Origin: a virus
DNA: 39,144 nucleotides
Virus record (IMG/VR): IMGVR_UViG_3300025728_000356
Coordinates: 1-39,144 of that record
Direction: 5' to 3' (one strand)
The notes beneath the pieces are model-generated. The model searched no databases. It was not told the origin of the DNA and saw only the letters and a list, made by a program, of their open reading frames with translations. A program made the translations under genes and the position numbers. This document shows, piece after piece, positions 1 to 6,914 of this stretch. Position 1 is the stretch's first letter; the number at the start of each line of letters is the position of its first letter.

Positions 1-972
1 ATGTCCAAAGTCCTCAACGGTAACCTGGATGCGCTGAAAGTCCTGCTGGCGGTGTTCGTGGTGGTGCTGCACTGCCATTTCATGGGCGGCAACTACACGG
101 CGGTGGGCTACCTGCTGTGCAACGGATTGTTCCGGGTCGCGGTGCCGACCTTCTTCGTGATCAACGGCTACTACCTGTGGAAAACCCTGGATGCCGGCCA
201 CTCGTTCGCGGTCTGGTTCAAGCGCGGGCTGCTGTTGTATCTCTTCTGGATGCTGGTCTACAGCCCGACCTACGTCAGTCTCGACGCCTTGAGCAGTGTC
301 AGCGGGGTGGTGTGGATCGTGAAGCAGTTCGTGATCGGCTACTTCCACCTCTGGTACCTGCTGGGCATGCTCGGGGGTGGCCTGATCCTCTATCTGTTGC
401 GCAAGCGTTCGAGCGGATTACTGGCAGTGCTGGCTCTGGGCGCCTTTACGGTCGGCCTGACGCTGCAATATGCGCGGGTCTATTTCGAACTGCCCAATGC
501 CTTTCTGCAGCATTTCAACCAGAACGACTACACCGCGCGCAATTTCCTGTTCATGGGCTTCCCGTTCATGGCGCTGGGGTTTGTGCTGGCCCGTCATCGG
601 GTACCGGAGCGTGTCACCCGGCAACAGGTATGCACGGCGCTGGTGGTCAGCCTGGTGCTGGTGTTCGGCGAGGCCTGGCTGAATTATTCGCACCAGGCCG
701 ATGCCCGGCAGAATTTCGATTTCCTGCTGTCGTTGCCGCTGATCACCCCGGCACTGTTCCTGTTGCCGTTCGTGTTTTTCCGCGCCTCCACCAGCAGCCG
801 CAATGTCAAGCTGTCCTCGGCGCTGTACTACGTGCATCCGCTGTTTATCTTTGCCGCGCTGGCGCTGGGGATACCCTACGGCAACGGCATGACCGCCATG
901 GTGTTGGCCCTGGCGTTGGTCGCGGCGCCGTTGCTGATCCTGGCGAGTCGCCGGCTGCGCTTCATTCTCTGA
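1..972 (+). CDS. Acyltransferase family 3 membrane protein (probable host gene)
   Basis: A 323-aa polytopic membrane protein with about ten hydrophobic segments. The N-terminus holds the family hallmark, a short N-L-D-A-L-K-V-L-L stretch followed by a membrane helix ending in V-L-H-C-H, and then a F-F-V-I-N-G-Y-Y segment. Both are typical of acyltransferase 3 (OafA/WecH-like) enzymes, which move acetyl or other acyl groups onto sugars or surface polymers at the inner membrane. The length fits the shorter members that lack a C-terminal SGNH domain. Translation begins at the first base of the window, so upstream context and RBS cannot be seen. It reads towards the prophage and ends three bases before the presumed phage end. 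I take it as a host gene. A phage-borne O-antigen-modifying enzyme is the alternative, less likely because the Mu-type end appears to lie after it. The acceptor cannot be deduced. Confidence 0.85.
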   Translation: MSKVLNGNLDALKVLLAVFVVVLHCHFMGGNYTAVGYLLCNGLFRVAVPTFFVINGYYLWKTLDAGHSFAVWFKRGLLLYLFWMLVYSPTYVSLDALSSVSGVVWIVKQFVIGYFHLWYLLGMLGGGLILYLLRKRSSGLLAVLALGAFTVGLTLQYARVYFELPNAFLQHFNQNDYTARNFLFMGFPFMALGFVLARHRVPERVTRQQVCTALVVSLVLVFGEAWLNYSHQADARQNFDFLLSLPLITPALFLLPFVFFRASTSSRNVKLSSALYYVHPLFIFAALALGIPYGNGMTAMVLALALVAAPLLILASRRLRFIL

Positions 973-974
973 GG

Positions 975-1099
975 TGTTTAGGGGTGAGATAAAGGATAAG
1001 GGGTAAGCGAGATAATTGCGGGATTTAGTGGCAGGGAGCGGGTAATAGAGGGACAGGACTTGAAAAATGTTTGTCAGGAATGAAAAGGCGGCGGCCTGA
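975..1099. other. Putative left terminus of the transposable prophage
   Basis: This 125-bp stretch separates the acyltransferase stop (970-972) from the end of the Mor gene and has no plausible gene. It begins with TGTTTAGGGG at 975. Mu-family genomes end in 5'-TG...CA-3', so the phage end may be 975, with the preceding TGAGG or CTGAGG as candidate target duplication. The plus strand from about 980 to 1060 is almost free of C and contains related units (GGGGTGAGATAA at 981, GGGGTAAGCGAGATAA at 1000, GAGCGGGTAATAG at 1037). These could be transposase-binding sites, but I cannot compare them with the right end, which is outside the window. Confidence 0.5.
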
Positions 1100-1465
1100 T
1101 CAGGTGCCCAGGTCGCCGAGGTCGAGTTTGCCCTGATCGCGGTCGAACTTCCTGTCCTGGACACGCTTCAGCAGTTTGTAGACGGCGTTCTCGGTCAAGT
1201 TGTACTTGAGCGCCAGCGCCCGGTGGTTCCGGCCGTTGAACTCAGACAGGATCTGCAGATCGCGCTTTGTCAGTTTGTATCGATGGTCTTTCGGAAAACA
1301 AACCGTGCTGCCGGCCCAAGCGACCGACAGATGGTCCGCTGCAGCCGATCCGGCCTGCTCGGCAACTTCGGCTTCAATGTTGTGCTCAATCAGCGTGTGC
1401 TCGATGTGAGCGGCGATATCGCTCAGCAGTTCATGCCTCTTATCGGCCATTGCAGACGCTTTCAT
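1100..1465 (-). CDS. mor: Mor-family transcription activator
   Basis: A 121-aa protein with the layout of the Mor transcription activator family. It has an N-terminal dimerisation half (about residues 10-70) and a C-terminal helix-turn-helix (about residues 88-112, around A-L-A-L-K-Y-N-L-T-E-N-A-V-Y-K-L-L). In Mu, Mor is the last early product and binds a dyad just upstream of a weak -35 to recruit RNA polymerase to the middle promoter. Here it is also the last gene of the early operon, next to the phage end. No second Mor/C-like gene is seen, so it may activate late genes directly. The ATG overlaps the stop of the preceding gene (ATGA) and has a GGGAG seven bases upstream, which supports this start over Met6. 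Its likely targets are the dyads at 10719, 12748, 21019 and 26931 (inference). Confidence 0.88.
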   Translation of the reverse strand: MKASAMADKRHELLSDIAAHIEHTLIEHNIEAEVAEQAGSAAADHLSVAWAGSTVCFPKDHRYKLTKRDLQILSEFNGRNHRALALKYNLTENAVYKLLKRVQDRKFDRDQGKLDLGDLGT

Positions 1466-2007
1466 ACTGTGGCTCCCAGGGCAGCCAAACGGCGCTGCCC
1501 TTCTTCTTTTGTGATGATCTTCAGCAAGACATCCGACTCGATCCGGCCGACCTGCTCTTGATAGTCCTGGTGCACAGTGCTGCCTGAACGCTTACGGGCC
1601 GGCCTGGCCAACTGCACCTGGGCCGGATCTGATGCGATACCCCATACGACAGCACGCAGGTAGTTGTGATTATCCAGGGGGAGCTGCAGGCCCTCGCGCT
1701 GTTGCAACATCTGCTCGATGCCCGCAGCCCACATCTTCGGGTTCGCTGCTTTAAAGTCATTGGTACGTGCATCGCGCTGGACCTGGCCGGAGTCGACCAG
1801 GTCCAGGAGTTCCTGAACCAGTTTGATGGCTCTGGTCGTTCTCAATCCGCGCTTTGCTGGGCTGAACAGCCTCAGGTAAGCGAGCACACCCCGTCCAAGC
1901 GATGGATCGAGCCCGGCGAACAAGGCAGCGAGTACCTTGCCCTCGGCATCGGCGAAGCCAGCCTCGATAGGAAACTGTTCACCGCAGCACGGGCATGAAA
2001 CACGCAT
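1462..2007 (-). CDS. Phage early protein with N-terminal zinc finger
   Basis: A 181-aa hypothetical protein. The first residues contain a cysteine cluster, M-R-V-S-C-P-C-C-G, that looks like half of a zinc ribbon, although no second CxxC pair is visible downstream. The rest is mostly charged and helical, with a K-A-A-N-P-K-M-W segment near residue 105 and a basic stretch (R-P-A-R-K-R-S-G) near residue 150. Proteins of this kind sit beside GemA and Mor in several Mu-like Pseudomonas phages. I know no assigned function; DNA binding or a regulatory role is only a guess from the zinc motif. Both junctions are ATGA overlaps (with gemA at 2007 and mor at 1465), so it is translationally coupled within the early operon. 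Confidence 0.75.
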   Translation of the reverse strand: MRVSCPCCGEQFPIEAGFADAEGKVLAALFAGLDPSLGRGVLAYLRLFSPAKRGLRTTRAIKLVQELLDLVDSGQVQRDARTNDFKAANPKMWAAGIEQMLQQREGLQLPLDNHNYLRAVVWGIASDPAQVQLARPARKRSGSTVHQDYQEQVGRIESDVLLKIITKEEGQRRLAALGATV

Positions 2008-2573
2008 CAGCTTGCCTCCCTCGCAGCGACAGCGGCACTGAGCGTTTCCTTCAGATGCCGCAGGATTGGACGCTGGCGCTCCCAGCCCTCGGGCAACTGT
2101 TCCAACGCGGCCTCTCGATTGGACTTGCCCTCTCCGAGCAGGTCCAGATACCGGTGAATATCGGCCAGCAACAGCCGCTTTTCCTGCTCGACATGCAAAG
2201 CCGCGATAATCGCATCGAGCTGCTTCGGCTTGCGCAACCAGGACACTTGGTGCACGCGGAACATCTGCCGAGCGATGGCATTGGCATAAGCCCAGGGCAG
2301 GCGCATATCGGCCAATAGGGCTTCAACCTTCTTGATCTGGTCCGGCAGCTTGTCGATGTTGCGAGGCTTGCCCTTCGCTCGGATTGAAGGCTTCGGAGTC
2401 CAGCCCAAGCGCTCGAACTCTTTCAGAACAAGTGACGCTTTCTGCTCTGTGAGGTTCTTTGCCGAGTCGACCCCGCCAACGCGCGTGAGCAAACAGCGGT
2501 AGCTGTGGTCATCCATACCCAGTTGCTGCCGGGCGATGTGGATCTTGCTGAGAACAGCAGGTGAAAGAGACAT
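2007..2573 (-). CDS. gemA: GemA-like regulatory protein (Mu gp16, DUF1018)
   Basis: A 188-aa protein resembling the Mu gp16/GemA family (DUF1018). The N-terminus I-H-I-A-R-Q-Q-L-G-M-D-D followed by Y-R-C-L-L closely matches the family pattern of a short helix and an arginine-rich turn. A central W-T-P-K-P segment and the C-terminal region with R-L-P-W-A-Y-A-N-A-I-A also fit. In Mu, GemA modulates host gene expression and DNA supercoiling early in infection; the molecular mechanism is poorly defined. I chose ATG 2573 because family members start with this sequence. A longer reading exists upstream, but its extra 33 residues are antisense-like and overlap the preceding gene. It lies next to Mor, as in Mu. 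Confidence 0.85.
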   Translation of the reverse strand: MSLSPAVLSKIHIARQQLGMDDHSYRCLLTRVGGVDSAKNLTEQKASLVLKEFERLGWTPKPSIRAKGKPRNIDKLPDQIKKVEALLADMRLPWAYANAIARQMFRVHQVSWLRKPKQLDAIIAALHVEQEKRLLLADIHRYLDLLGEGKSNREAALEQLPEGWERQRPILRHLKETLSAAVAAREAS

Positions 2574-2574
2574 G

Positions 2575-2787
2575 TCATTGCTCCCGCATCTGGCGTAGAC
2601 CTTCCAGAACGTTGGCGATCGGGTCGAGCCATTCGGCAGTGATCGCCACCAGGAGCAGTTCCTTTCCTCCATTCAGGCAGATGTGCATTAGCTCGAACTG
2701 ATCCTCGGTAGCCAGTTCAGCATCTTCAATTACCTGCTTGATCGTCCGCATGGAGACATCATGGTCGTTCAGTAGTGGCATGCTCAT
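2575..2787 (-). CDS. Small early protein, unknown
   Basis: A 70-aa acidic protein with no recognised domain. It is predicted mostly helical and contains a short hydrophobic stretch (E-L-L-L-V-A-I-T-A) around residues 43-51, too short and polar-flanked for a clear membrane span. The ATG at 2787 overlaps the previous stop (ATGA). A second in-frame ATG six bases further on could be used instead. A longer open frame runs upstream to 2862, but that part is the shadow of the neighbouring gene. It ends one base before the gemA start, so it is within the same polycistron. No function can be offered. Confidence 0.65.
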   Translation of the reverse strand: MSMPLLNDHDVSMRTIKQVIEDAELATEDQFELMHICLNGGKELLLVAITAEWLDPIANVLEGLRQMREQ

Positions 2788-3197
2788 TTTTCCCCAGTCT
2801 CCCCAGCCATCTCGGTGGTTGCGACCTGCAGCGGGAACACTCCGAAAATGGACTGGGTCCAACGCAACCCCACTCGGAACCCCTGCAACGCTTCGCCAGT
2901 CAGCAGAATGGGGGCCTCCACACCCAACTGGACCTCCGTGTCTGCCGGTGAAGTCAGTACCTGCTCAATCATCCCGATCTTGCGCTGGTGCCAGGCGACA
3001 AGTAGTTCAGCAACCCGACTCAGCTCAGTGTTTGAACAGAACTCCTCAAGCATGTCGTGCAGTTGGATCTTCTCATCCTCGGCGTTTTCAAGAGCGTTAC
3101 CTTTGTCAAAAGGGCCGCCCACAAGTGCCCATGCGCTGGCGAACACCTGTGCCTGCTCCATGATTGAGCCAATGCTGATAGTGGTCTGCTCACTCAT
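2784..3197 (-). CDS. Early-operon protein, unknown
   Basis: A 137-aa acidic protein without a domain I recognise. The N-terminal 80 residues look helical (S-I-M-E-Q-A-Q-V-F-A-S-A-W-A-L) and the C-terminal part contains a possible beta region (E-V-Q-L-G-V-E-A-P-I-L-L). The short pattern A-W-A-L-V-G-G-P-F-D recurs, as I remember, in small early proteins of B3-type phages, but I cannot give a function. ATG 3197 is preferred over the Met seven codons upstream because it starts just two bases after the preceding gene's stop codon. It overlaps the next gene by ATGA. Confidence 0.65.
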   Translation of the reverse strand: MSEQTTISIGSIMEQAQVFASAWALVGGPFDKGNALENAEDEKIQLHDMLEEFCSNTELSRVAELLVAWHQRKIGMIEQVLTSPADTEVQLGVEAPILLTGEALQGFRVGLRWTQSIFGVFPLQVATTEMAGETGEK

Positions 3198-3198
3198 T

Positions 3199-3414
3199 TC
3201 ACTTTTCCTCCTGGCCAATTTTCATGAAGCCCGTGCCGACTTGTCCGCCGGTCACCTCCAGCATTTTTACTTCGACCTTGGCGGACTCAATCAGCTGCTG
3301 GCTGACTTGTGCGACTGCTTTCGCCCGCTCTATATCAAGGGGCCTCTCTTCATCAAGAAGACCTTCAATGGTCGCAAAGAGGTGATTTCGCAGGTCCTCG
3401 ATCTTATTTTTCAT
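3199..3414 (-). CDS. Small helical early protein, unknown
   Basis: A 71-aa protein, predicted to be almost entirely helical. The N-terminus is charged (M-K-N-K-I-E-D-L-R-N-H-L-F) and the centre carries A-V-A-Q-V-S-Q-Q-L-I-E-S-A-K-V-E-V, a pattern common in short coiled-coil or dimerising phage proteins that accompany the HNH gene in Mu-like prophages. It overlaps the 3' end of the HNH endonuclease gene by 11 bases. No domain is recognised and no function is proposed. Confidence 0.68.
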   Translation of the reverse strand: MKNKIEDLRNHLFATIEGLLDEERPLDIERAKAVAQVSQQLIESAKVEVKMLEVTGGQVGTGFMKIGQEEK

Positions 3415-4114
3415 GTTCAGCTTTCCTGATCGTTCTCTTGAGCTTACCGATGGCCCGAATTGCATCCTTCAATGCCGGCGGATAGCGCTGGATGGTGTTG
3501 CGCTGCATGTGCTCCGAGCGAGTGATGAGTTCGAGATTGCTCACCTCGATGTGCTCTCGGTTTCCATCCTTGAAGCACAAGCAGTGGCCCGCTGGGATCG
3601 GCCCGTTCACCTGCTCCCACAGAATGATGTGAACCGGCTTCCAGTCGTGGCGTGTCCTGGTATCGGTTACCTTTCTATAGCGGTAGCCATCCCTCACTTG
3701 CTCAGTACCAACCGGGACCCAGTTGTGGGGCATATGCCCCTTTCCGAACTGAGTCTCCTTCGAGCGCCCGCCAGAAGGCAGCCCCTTCCTGCCTTTGTTC
3801 CAGGGAGCCAGGCCTTGCTTGAAACGCGTTGCGCGACCGGCCTCAGCACGCTGTTGGCCGCTACGGACCAAATGCTCAGCAATGTAGGCTTGAGACTTGT
3901 TCAGTCCGAGCTCTGCAGCTTTGCTGTAGATCTGCAGCACTGAGCGGCCCAAGTCAGCCGCAATGATCGCGGTATCGTCGTCGGCGTAGCGATCACGCAA
4001 CTGTTGAACTTCGACGTCGCTCCAGAACCTGCGCTGGGAACGTGATTGAGTTTGGTGCTGGCTCTGAAGCGCCCTGTCCAGAGCCTCCTGTGCCAGTTTT
4101 CCGAGGGCGACCAT
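3404..4114 (-). CDS. HNH endonuclease with N-terminal SANT/Myb-like DNA-binding segment
   Basis: A 236-aa protein with two parts. Residues about 25-75 (R-F-W-S-D-V-E-V-Q-Q-L-R-D-R-Y followed by I-A-A-D-L-G-R) look like a Myb/SANT-type helix-turn-helix. Residues about 145-215 match HNH_3-type nucleases: V-H-I-I-L-W-E-Q-V-N-G-P-I-P, then G-H-C-L-C-F-K-D-G-N, then I-E-V-S-N-L-E-L-I-T. The histidine and asparagine positions expected for the metal site are present, so the enzyme may be active. Such genes occur as cargo in early operons of transposable phages. Whether this one is a free-standing homing enzyme or has a phage role is open. The start ATG 4114 comes just after the DUF3164 stop at 4116. 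Confidence 0.8.
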   Translation of the reverse strand: MVALGKLAQEALDRALQSQHQTQSRSQRRFWSDVEVQQLRDRYADDDTAIIAADLGRSVLQIYSKAAELGLNKSQAYIAEHLVRSGQQRAEAGRATRFKQGLAPWNKGRKGLPSGGRSKETQFGKGHMPHNWVPVGTEQVRDGYRYRKVTDTRTRHDWKPVHIILWEQVNGPIPAGHCLCFKDGNREHIEVSNLELITRSEHMQRNTIQRYPPALKDAIRAIGKLKRTIRKAEHEK

Positions 4115-4115
4115 C

Positions 4116-4745
4116 TCACACCGCCGCCAGGTTGAGGTTGATAGGCTCGTATTGATCGGTGGCCCCCCCGCGTCGATAGACACGGATGTAGACGGCCGTC
4201 CCGTTCACTTGAATCGAATCCTTCAGGGCCTGCATTGCAAGCCTCCAGTCCTGGTCGTCGATCTCTACTCGTAGAATGCTGAGCACATCGCCTGTCTTGA
4301 TCTGCCCCTGGCTGTTTGCGCGGAAGGCTCGGTCAACCAGAACCCGCAGATGCTGGTCAGCGCCCTCGCTCCACTTGCGGATGCATTGATCAATCAGGTC
4401 CTTTGCCGCGAGAATTTCCTCAGTGAACGTGATGCGCTCGGCTATTGCCCGCTCGACCTTGAACTTCCCGTCATAGGTGACAATCGAGACGTTGCCCTTC
4501 TTGCCACCGACTGCCACGCCATAGCGTTCATGCGAGATAGCGATCAAGTCCGCAATGTCAGCCAATGCTTTAGCCTTAAACGCTGCCAGGCCCTTGCTCA
4601 GCTCGATCGCCATCCCGGCCAACTCAGTGGCAACCTGGTCACGTAGCTTGTCGTGATCGCGAACCTGGTTCTCAGGCACCAGGTGCCCGAGAGCGTTCAT
4701 GACGTAGCCAGCTGGAATGAGAACAGCCTGTTGAATGTCAGACAT
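4116..4745 (-). CDS. DUF3164 family protein
   Basis: A 209-aa protein matching the DUF3164 family of Mu-like prophages. Recognisable parts are the D-K-L-R-D-Q-V motif near residue 35, a long amphipathic helix (about 45-75), the segment Y-G-V-A-V-G-G-K-K-G-N-V near residue 80, and a C-terminal region with Y-I-R-V-Y-R-R. The family is widespread in Mu-type early operons; its biochemical function is unknown. The ATG at 4745 is chosen; five extra codons upstream are possible. It overlaps the zinc-ribbon gene upstream by eight bases. Confidence 0.82.
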   Translation of the reverse strand: MSDIQQAVLIPAGYVMNALGHLVPENQVRDHDKLRDQVATELAGMAIELSKGLAAFKAKALADIADLIAISHERYGVAVGGKKGNVSIVTYDGKFKVERAIAERITFTEEILAAKDLIDQCIRKWSEGADQHLRVLVDRAFRANSQGQIKTGDVLSILRVEIDDQDWRLAMQALKDSIQVNGTAVYIRVYRRGGATDQYEPINLNLAAV

Positions 4746-4887
4746 GAGTTGCCTCCTCAAATGTTTTGCAGCCGCAGCGCGGGCACACGTTGTCGCTGAG
4801 ATAGGGTGTTTTGGGACGTGGGCGTGGTTTCAGATCGTCGAACGGACCTACCCAACGGCACCGGCGACATTTCAAGTACTTAGGCAT
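4738..4887 (-). CDS. 49-aa zinc-ribbon protein (Com-like size)
   Basis: A tiny protein with two metal-binding knuckles: C-R-R-C at residues 7-10 and C-P-R-C-G-C at residues 35-40, separated by a proline- and arginine-rich linker. This spacing is that of a rubredoxin-like zinc ribbon. In size and motif it recalls Mu Com, a small zinc protein that activates translation of mom, but no mom-like gene is visible here and zinc ribbons are generic. The start is ATG 4887; a longer frame upstream is the shadow of the preceding gene. Nucleic-acid binding is a reasonable inference. Confidence 0.72.
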   Translation of the reverse strand: MPKYLKCRRCRWVGPFDDLKPRPRPKTPYLSDNVCPRCGCKTFEEATHV

Positions 4888-4889
4888 GA

Positions 4890-5414
4890 TCAGTGCTCCT
4901 TCTCTACGGCGGGCCTGGTGTTTTGCCGGTAGGCCTGTGCGAACTCGCTGAGCTTTCTGGAGGCAGTCTTGATATCTCCCGCCAGATAGGCCTCGCACAT
5001 AGCTGCCAGGTCTTGAGAAACACGCTCGGCGATATCGATGTGATTGGCATACTGGATGTACAGCTCGTTGTAGCGCTGGCTCTCTTTGATCAGCGCCTCC
5101 TTTAACTCCTCGACAGTCTCCGGGGGATCGATTGGCACTTCTGAGTCTTGGTCCAGGTCGGGCCACCCGTGATTACGCTGATGTCGAGACAGCCCCAGCA
5201 CCCGGTTGGCCTCATCCCTCACTGCTGCATCGACGTTTAAGATCCCTTTGGCCAAGTCGCTGACAAGCACAATCAGCGGATCAGCCTCAGCGAGCGCATG
5301 GCCAGCAGTCCAGGAAACAACCTCGCCACCGAATGCCTCTCGCGGAATGTCTTTGCTGGTAGAACCACAGATAACCAGTGTGTCGAAGCGGAAGGGCTTG
5401 GCTTGTTGGCTCAT
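4890..5414 (-). CDS. Early-operon protein, unknown
   Basis: A 174-aa acidic protein. The first 70 residues contain alternating hydrophobic stretches (F-D-T-L-V-I-C-G-S-T near residue 10 and P-L-I-V-L-V-S-D-L-A-K near residue 46), suggesting a small alpha/beta fold. After a polar linker (about residues 80-105) comes a long helical region with E-L-Y-I-Q-Y-A-N-H and a charged C-terminus. I recognise no family. It starts at ATG 5414, overlapping the previous stop by ATGA, and ends two bases before the zinc-ribbon gene, so it is firmly inside the operon. Confidence 0.68.
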   Translation of the reverse strand: MSQQAKPFRFDTLVICGSTSKDIPREAFGGEVVSWTAGHALAEADPLIVLVSDLAKGILNVDAAVRDEANRVLGLSRHQRNHGWPDLDQDSEVPIDPPETVEELKEALIKESQRYNELYIQYANHIDIAERVSQDLAAMCEAYLAGDIKTASRKLSEFAQAYRQNTRPAVEKEH

Positions 5415-5737
5415 TGGTCCTGCTCCCTGACCGGGCGGTACCACACAACTTCAATGCCACGCACAGTCGTACGGCTGCGAGTACGCGTCCCCTCGGTACG
5501 CGACATCATCCCGCGCATGTCGCTGCTGAAGATCAGGCAAAGCTGATCGACGCAGTTGGGGCTGATCGTGATGGTCGTGTTGCTGACGTCCAGCCCCATG
5601 ATTTGAATGCCTGCAGCACGCAGATCTCGGGTCACGTCGTTGAAAGCGTGCAACTGCCCGGCGAACTTCTGAGTCAGCACGGTGCAAACTGGGGCACGCT
5701 CCGGCAAGTTGAACGCGATGTTGTGCACGGTCCCCAT
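5411..5737 (-). CDS. Early-operon protein, unknown
   Basis: A 108-aa protein directly downstream of the B ATPase gene. It contains a mixed alpha/beta pattern: L-P-E-R-A-P-V near residue 11, an amphipathic helix around residues 22-42, and a beta-like segment N-T-T-I-T-I-S near residue 53. The C-terminus (R-G-I-E-V-V-W-Y-R) is also beta-like. No known domain is seen. It starts one base after the B gene stop and overlaps the next gene by ATGA. Confidence 0.68.
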   Translation of the reverse strand: MGTVHNIAFNLPERAPVCTVLTQKFAGQLHAFNDVTRDLRAAGIQIMGLDVSNTTITISPNCVDQLCLIFSSDMRGMMSRTEGTRTRSRTTVRGIEVVWYRPVREQDQ

Positions 5738-5738
5738 G

Positions 5739-6914
5739 TCACACCTCCCTGATCACATCGGCGGTCACAACCGACTCACCGATCTGAGCAGCGGTGTTCA
5801 TAGCGGCGACCATCATGTTCCCGATCGCCAGCGGATAGAGCTGAGAGGTTCTGTCGCGCCCGCTGCTGCTCAGACGATCAGCCAGTGCCTGAAGTCCTTC
5901 GGGAGTGATCACTTCGGCAAGCGACTTCTGAGCACGACGGAGCCTGAACTCGATAAAGCTCGGCAGGTTCGCAACACTGACCGGTGTCAGCTCGGCAATT
6001 TCAATGCGCTGTACGACTTCACGCACCTCGCTGTTACGCGACGACAGCTTGACCTTTAGTTCCGACTGCCCGATCAGAATCACGCTGACCAGTTTGCTGA
6101 AACCAACCTCCAACTCGCGCAGCCGCTTCAACTGCTTCAGCGTGGGGATCGGGGTGTCATGAGCCTCCTCGATGATCACGACATGTCGAAAGCCCGCCGC
6201 GTGGCTGTTCTTCAGGACCCTGTGCATCTGTGCGAACCGGGCTTCCGGACTCGACTTCGGTTTTTCAAGCGGTGCCACTGCGTTCATGATGGCTTCGGCA
6301 ATGTGAGTCGAGCGCAACGCTTTGCCCTTGGTGTCGTTGTCCTCCATCGCCAGCACGTAAGGCTCGATAACGATCACTGGCGCACTTTCGGCGGTCAGGC
6401 GATTGACCAAGTCTCGGCGCAGCGTGCTCTTGCCCGCGCCAGACTCCCCGATCACGGCAAGAAACCCGTCATGGCGCGCCACCTGGTACATCGACTCGCG
6501 GATGTAACGAATATCAGGGTTCACATACATGTCCTCCGCGTTCTGCAGCTCATCGAACGGATCACGAAAGATGCTGAAGTGCTTGCGGGTTGCTGGCAGA
6601 AGTACCTGTTTCGGCATTAGCATGGGTTCGTCCTCCCCGGACGGCTCTTGATTGTCTTGATTGAGGGCCGGATCTGCCGCGTTGCAGCGCGGCAGGTCCA
6701 TTTCTTCGAATGCGGTGTTCACCGCGTCATCATTCGCACCGTTGCTACGCAGCCAGCCCTGGATGCGCTGCTTCAGATCGGCCAGGTCGAGGCTGCGAGG
6801 CCATTGGCTGTGGTTGATCAATTGGGCAACCAGCGCCTTGCTCAACTTCAGCTCGCGTGCCAGTTCGGTTTGTGGCTGCTCGATAACGGCCAGTACTTGC
6901 TTCAGCTTCAGCAT
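5739..6914 (-). CDS. AAA+ ATPase, MuB-like DNA transposition target-capture protein
   Basis: A 391-aa protein with the two-part structure of MuB/TnpB. Residues about 1-60 form a lambda-repressor-like helix-turn-helix (T-E-L-A-R-E-L-K-L-S-K-A-L-V-A-Q-L-I-N). An AAA+ domain follows: Walker A G-E-S-G-A-G-K-S-T near residue 157, Walker B V-V-I-I-E-E-A-H near 246, and the polar sensor segment I-L-I-G-Q-S-E near 282. In Mu, MuB binds target DNA as ATP-dependent filaments, delivers it to the transposase and provides target immunity. The gene follows the transposase directly, with a TGATG junction. GTG at 6917 or ATG at 6914 may be the start; GGGAGG lies upstream of both. The fold and partner are well supported. 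Confidence 0.9.
   Translation of the reverse strand: MLKLKQVLAVIEQPQTELARELKLSKALVAQLINHSQWPRSLDLADLKQRIQGWLRSNGANDDAVNTAFEEMDLPRCNAADPALNQDNQEPSGEDEPMLMPKQVLLPATRKHFSIFRDPFDELQNAEDMYVNPDIRYIRESMYQVARHDGFLAVIGESGAGKSTLRRDLVNRLTAESAPVIVIEPYVLAMEDNDTKGKALRSTHIAEAIMNAVAPLEKPKSSPEARFAQMHRVLKNSHAAGFRHVVIIEEAHDTPIPTLKQLKRLRELEVGFSKLVSVILIGQSELKVKLSSRNSEVREVVQRIEIAELTPVSVANLPSFIEFRLRRAQKSLAEVITPEGLQALADRLSSSGRDRTSQLYPLAIGNMMVAAMNTAAQIGESVVTADVIREV

Noticed and set aside
418-1164. A 248-aa minus-strand frame covering the end of the acyltransferase and the phage end
   Set aside because: Composition is that of an antisense shadow (rich in Q, R, H) and it crosses both the host gene and the mor gene; no RBS or domain.
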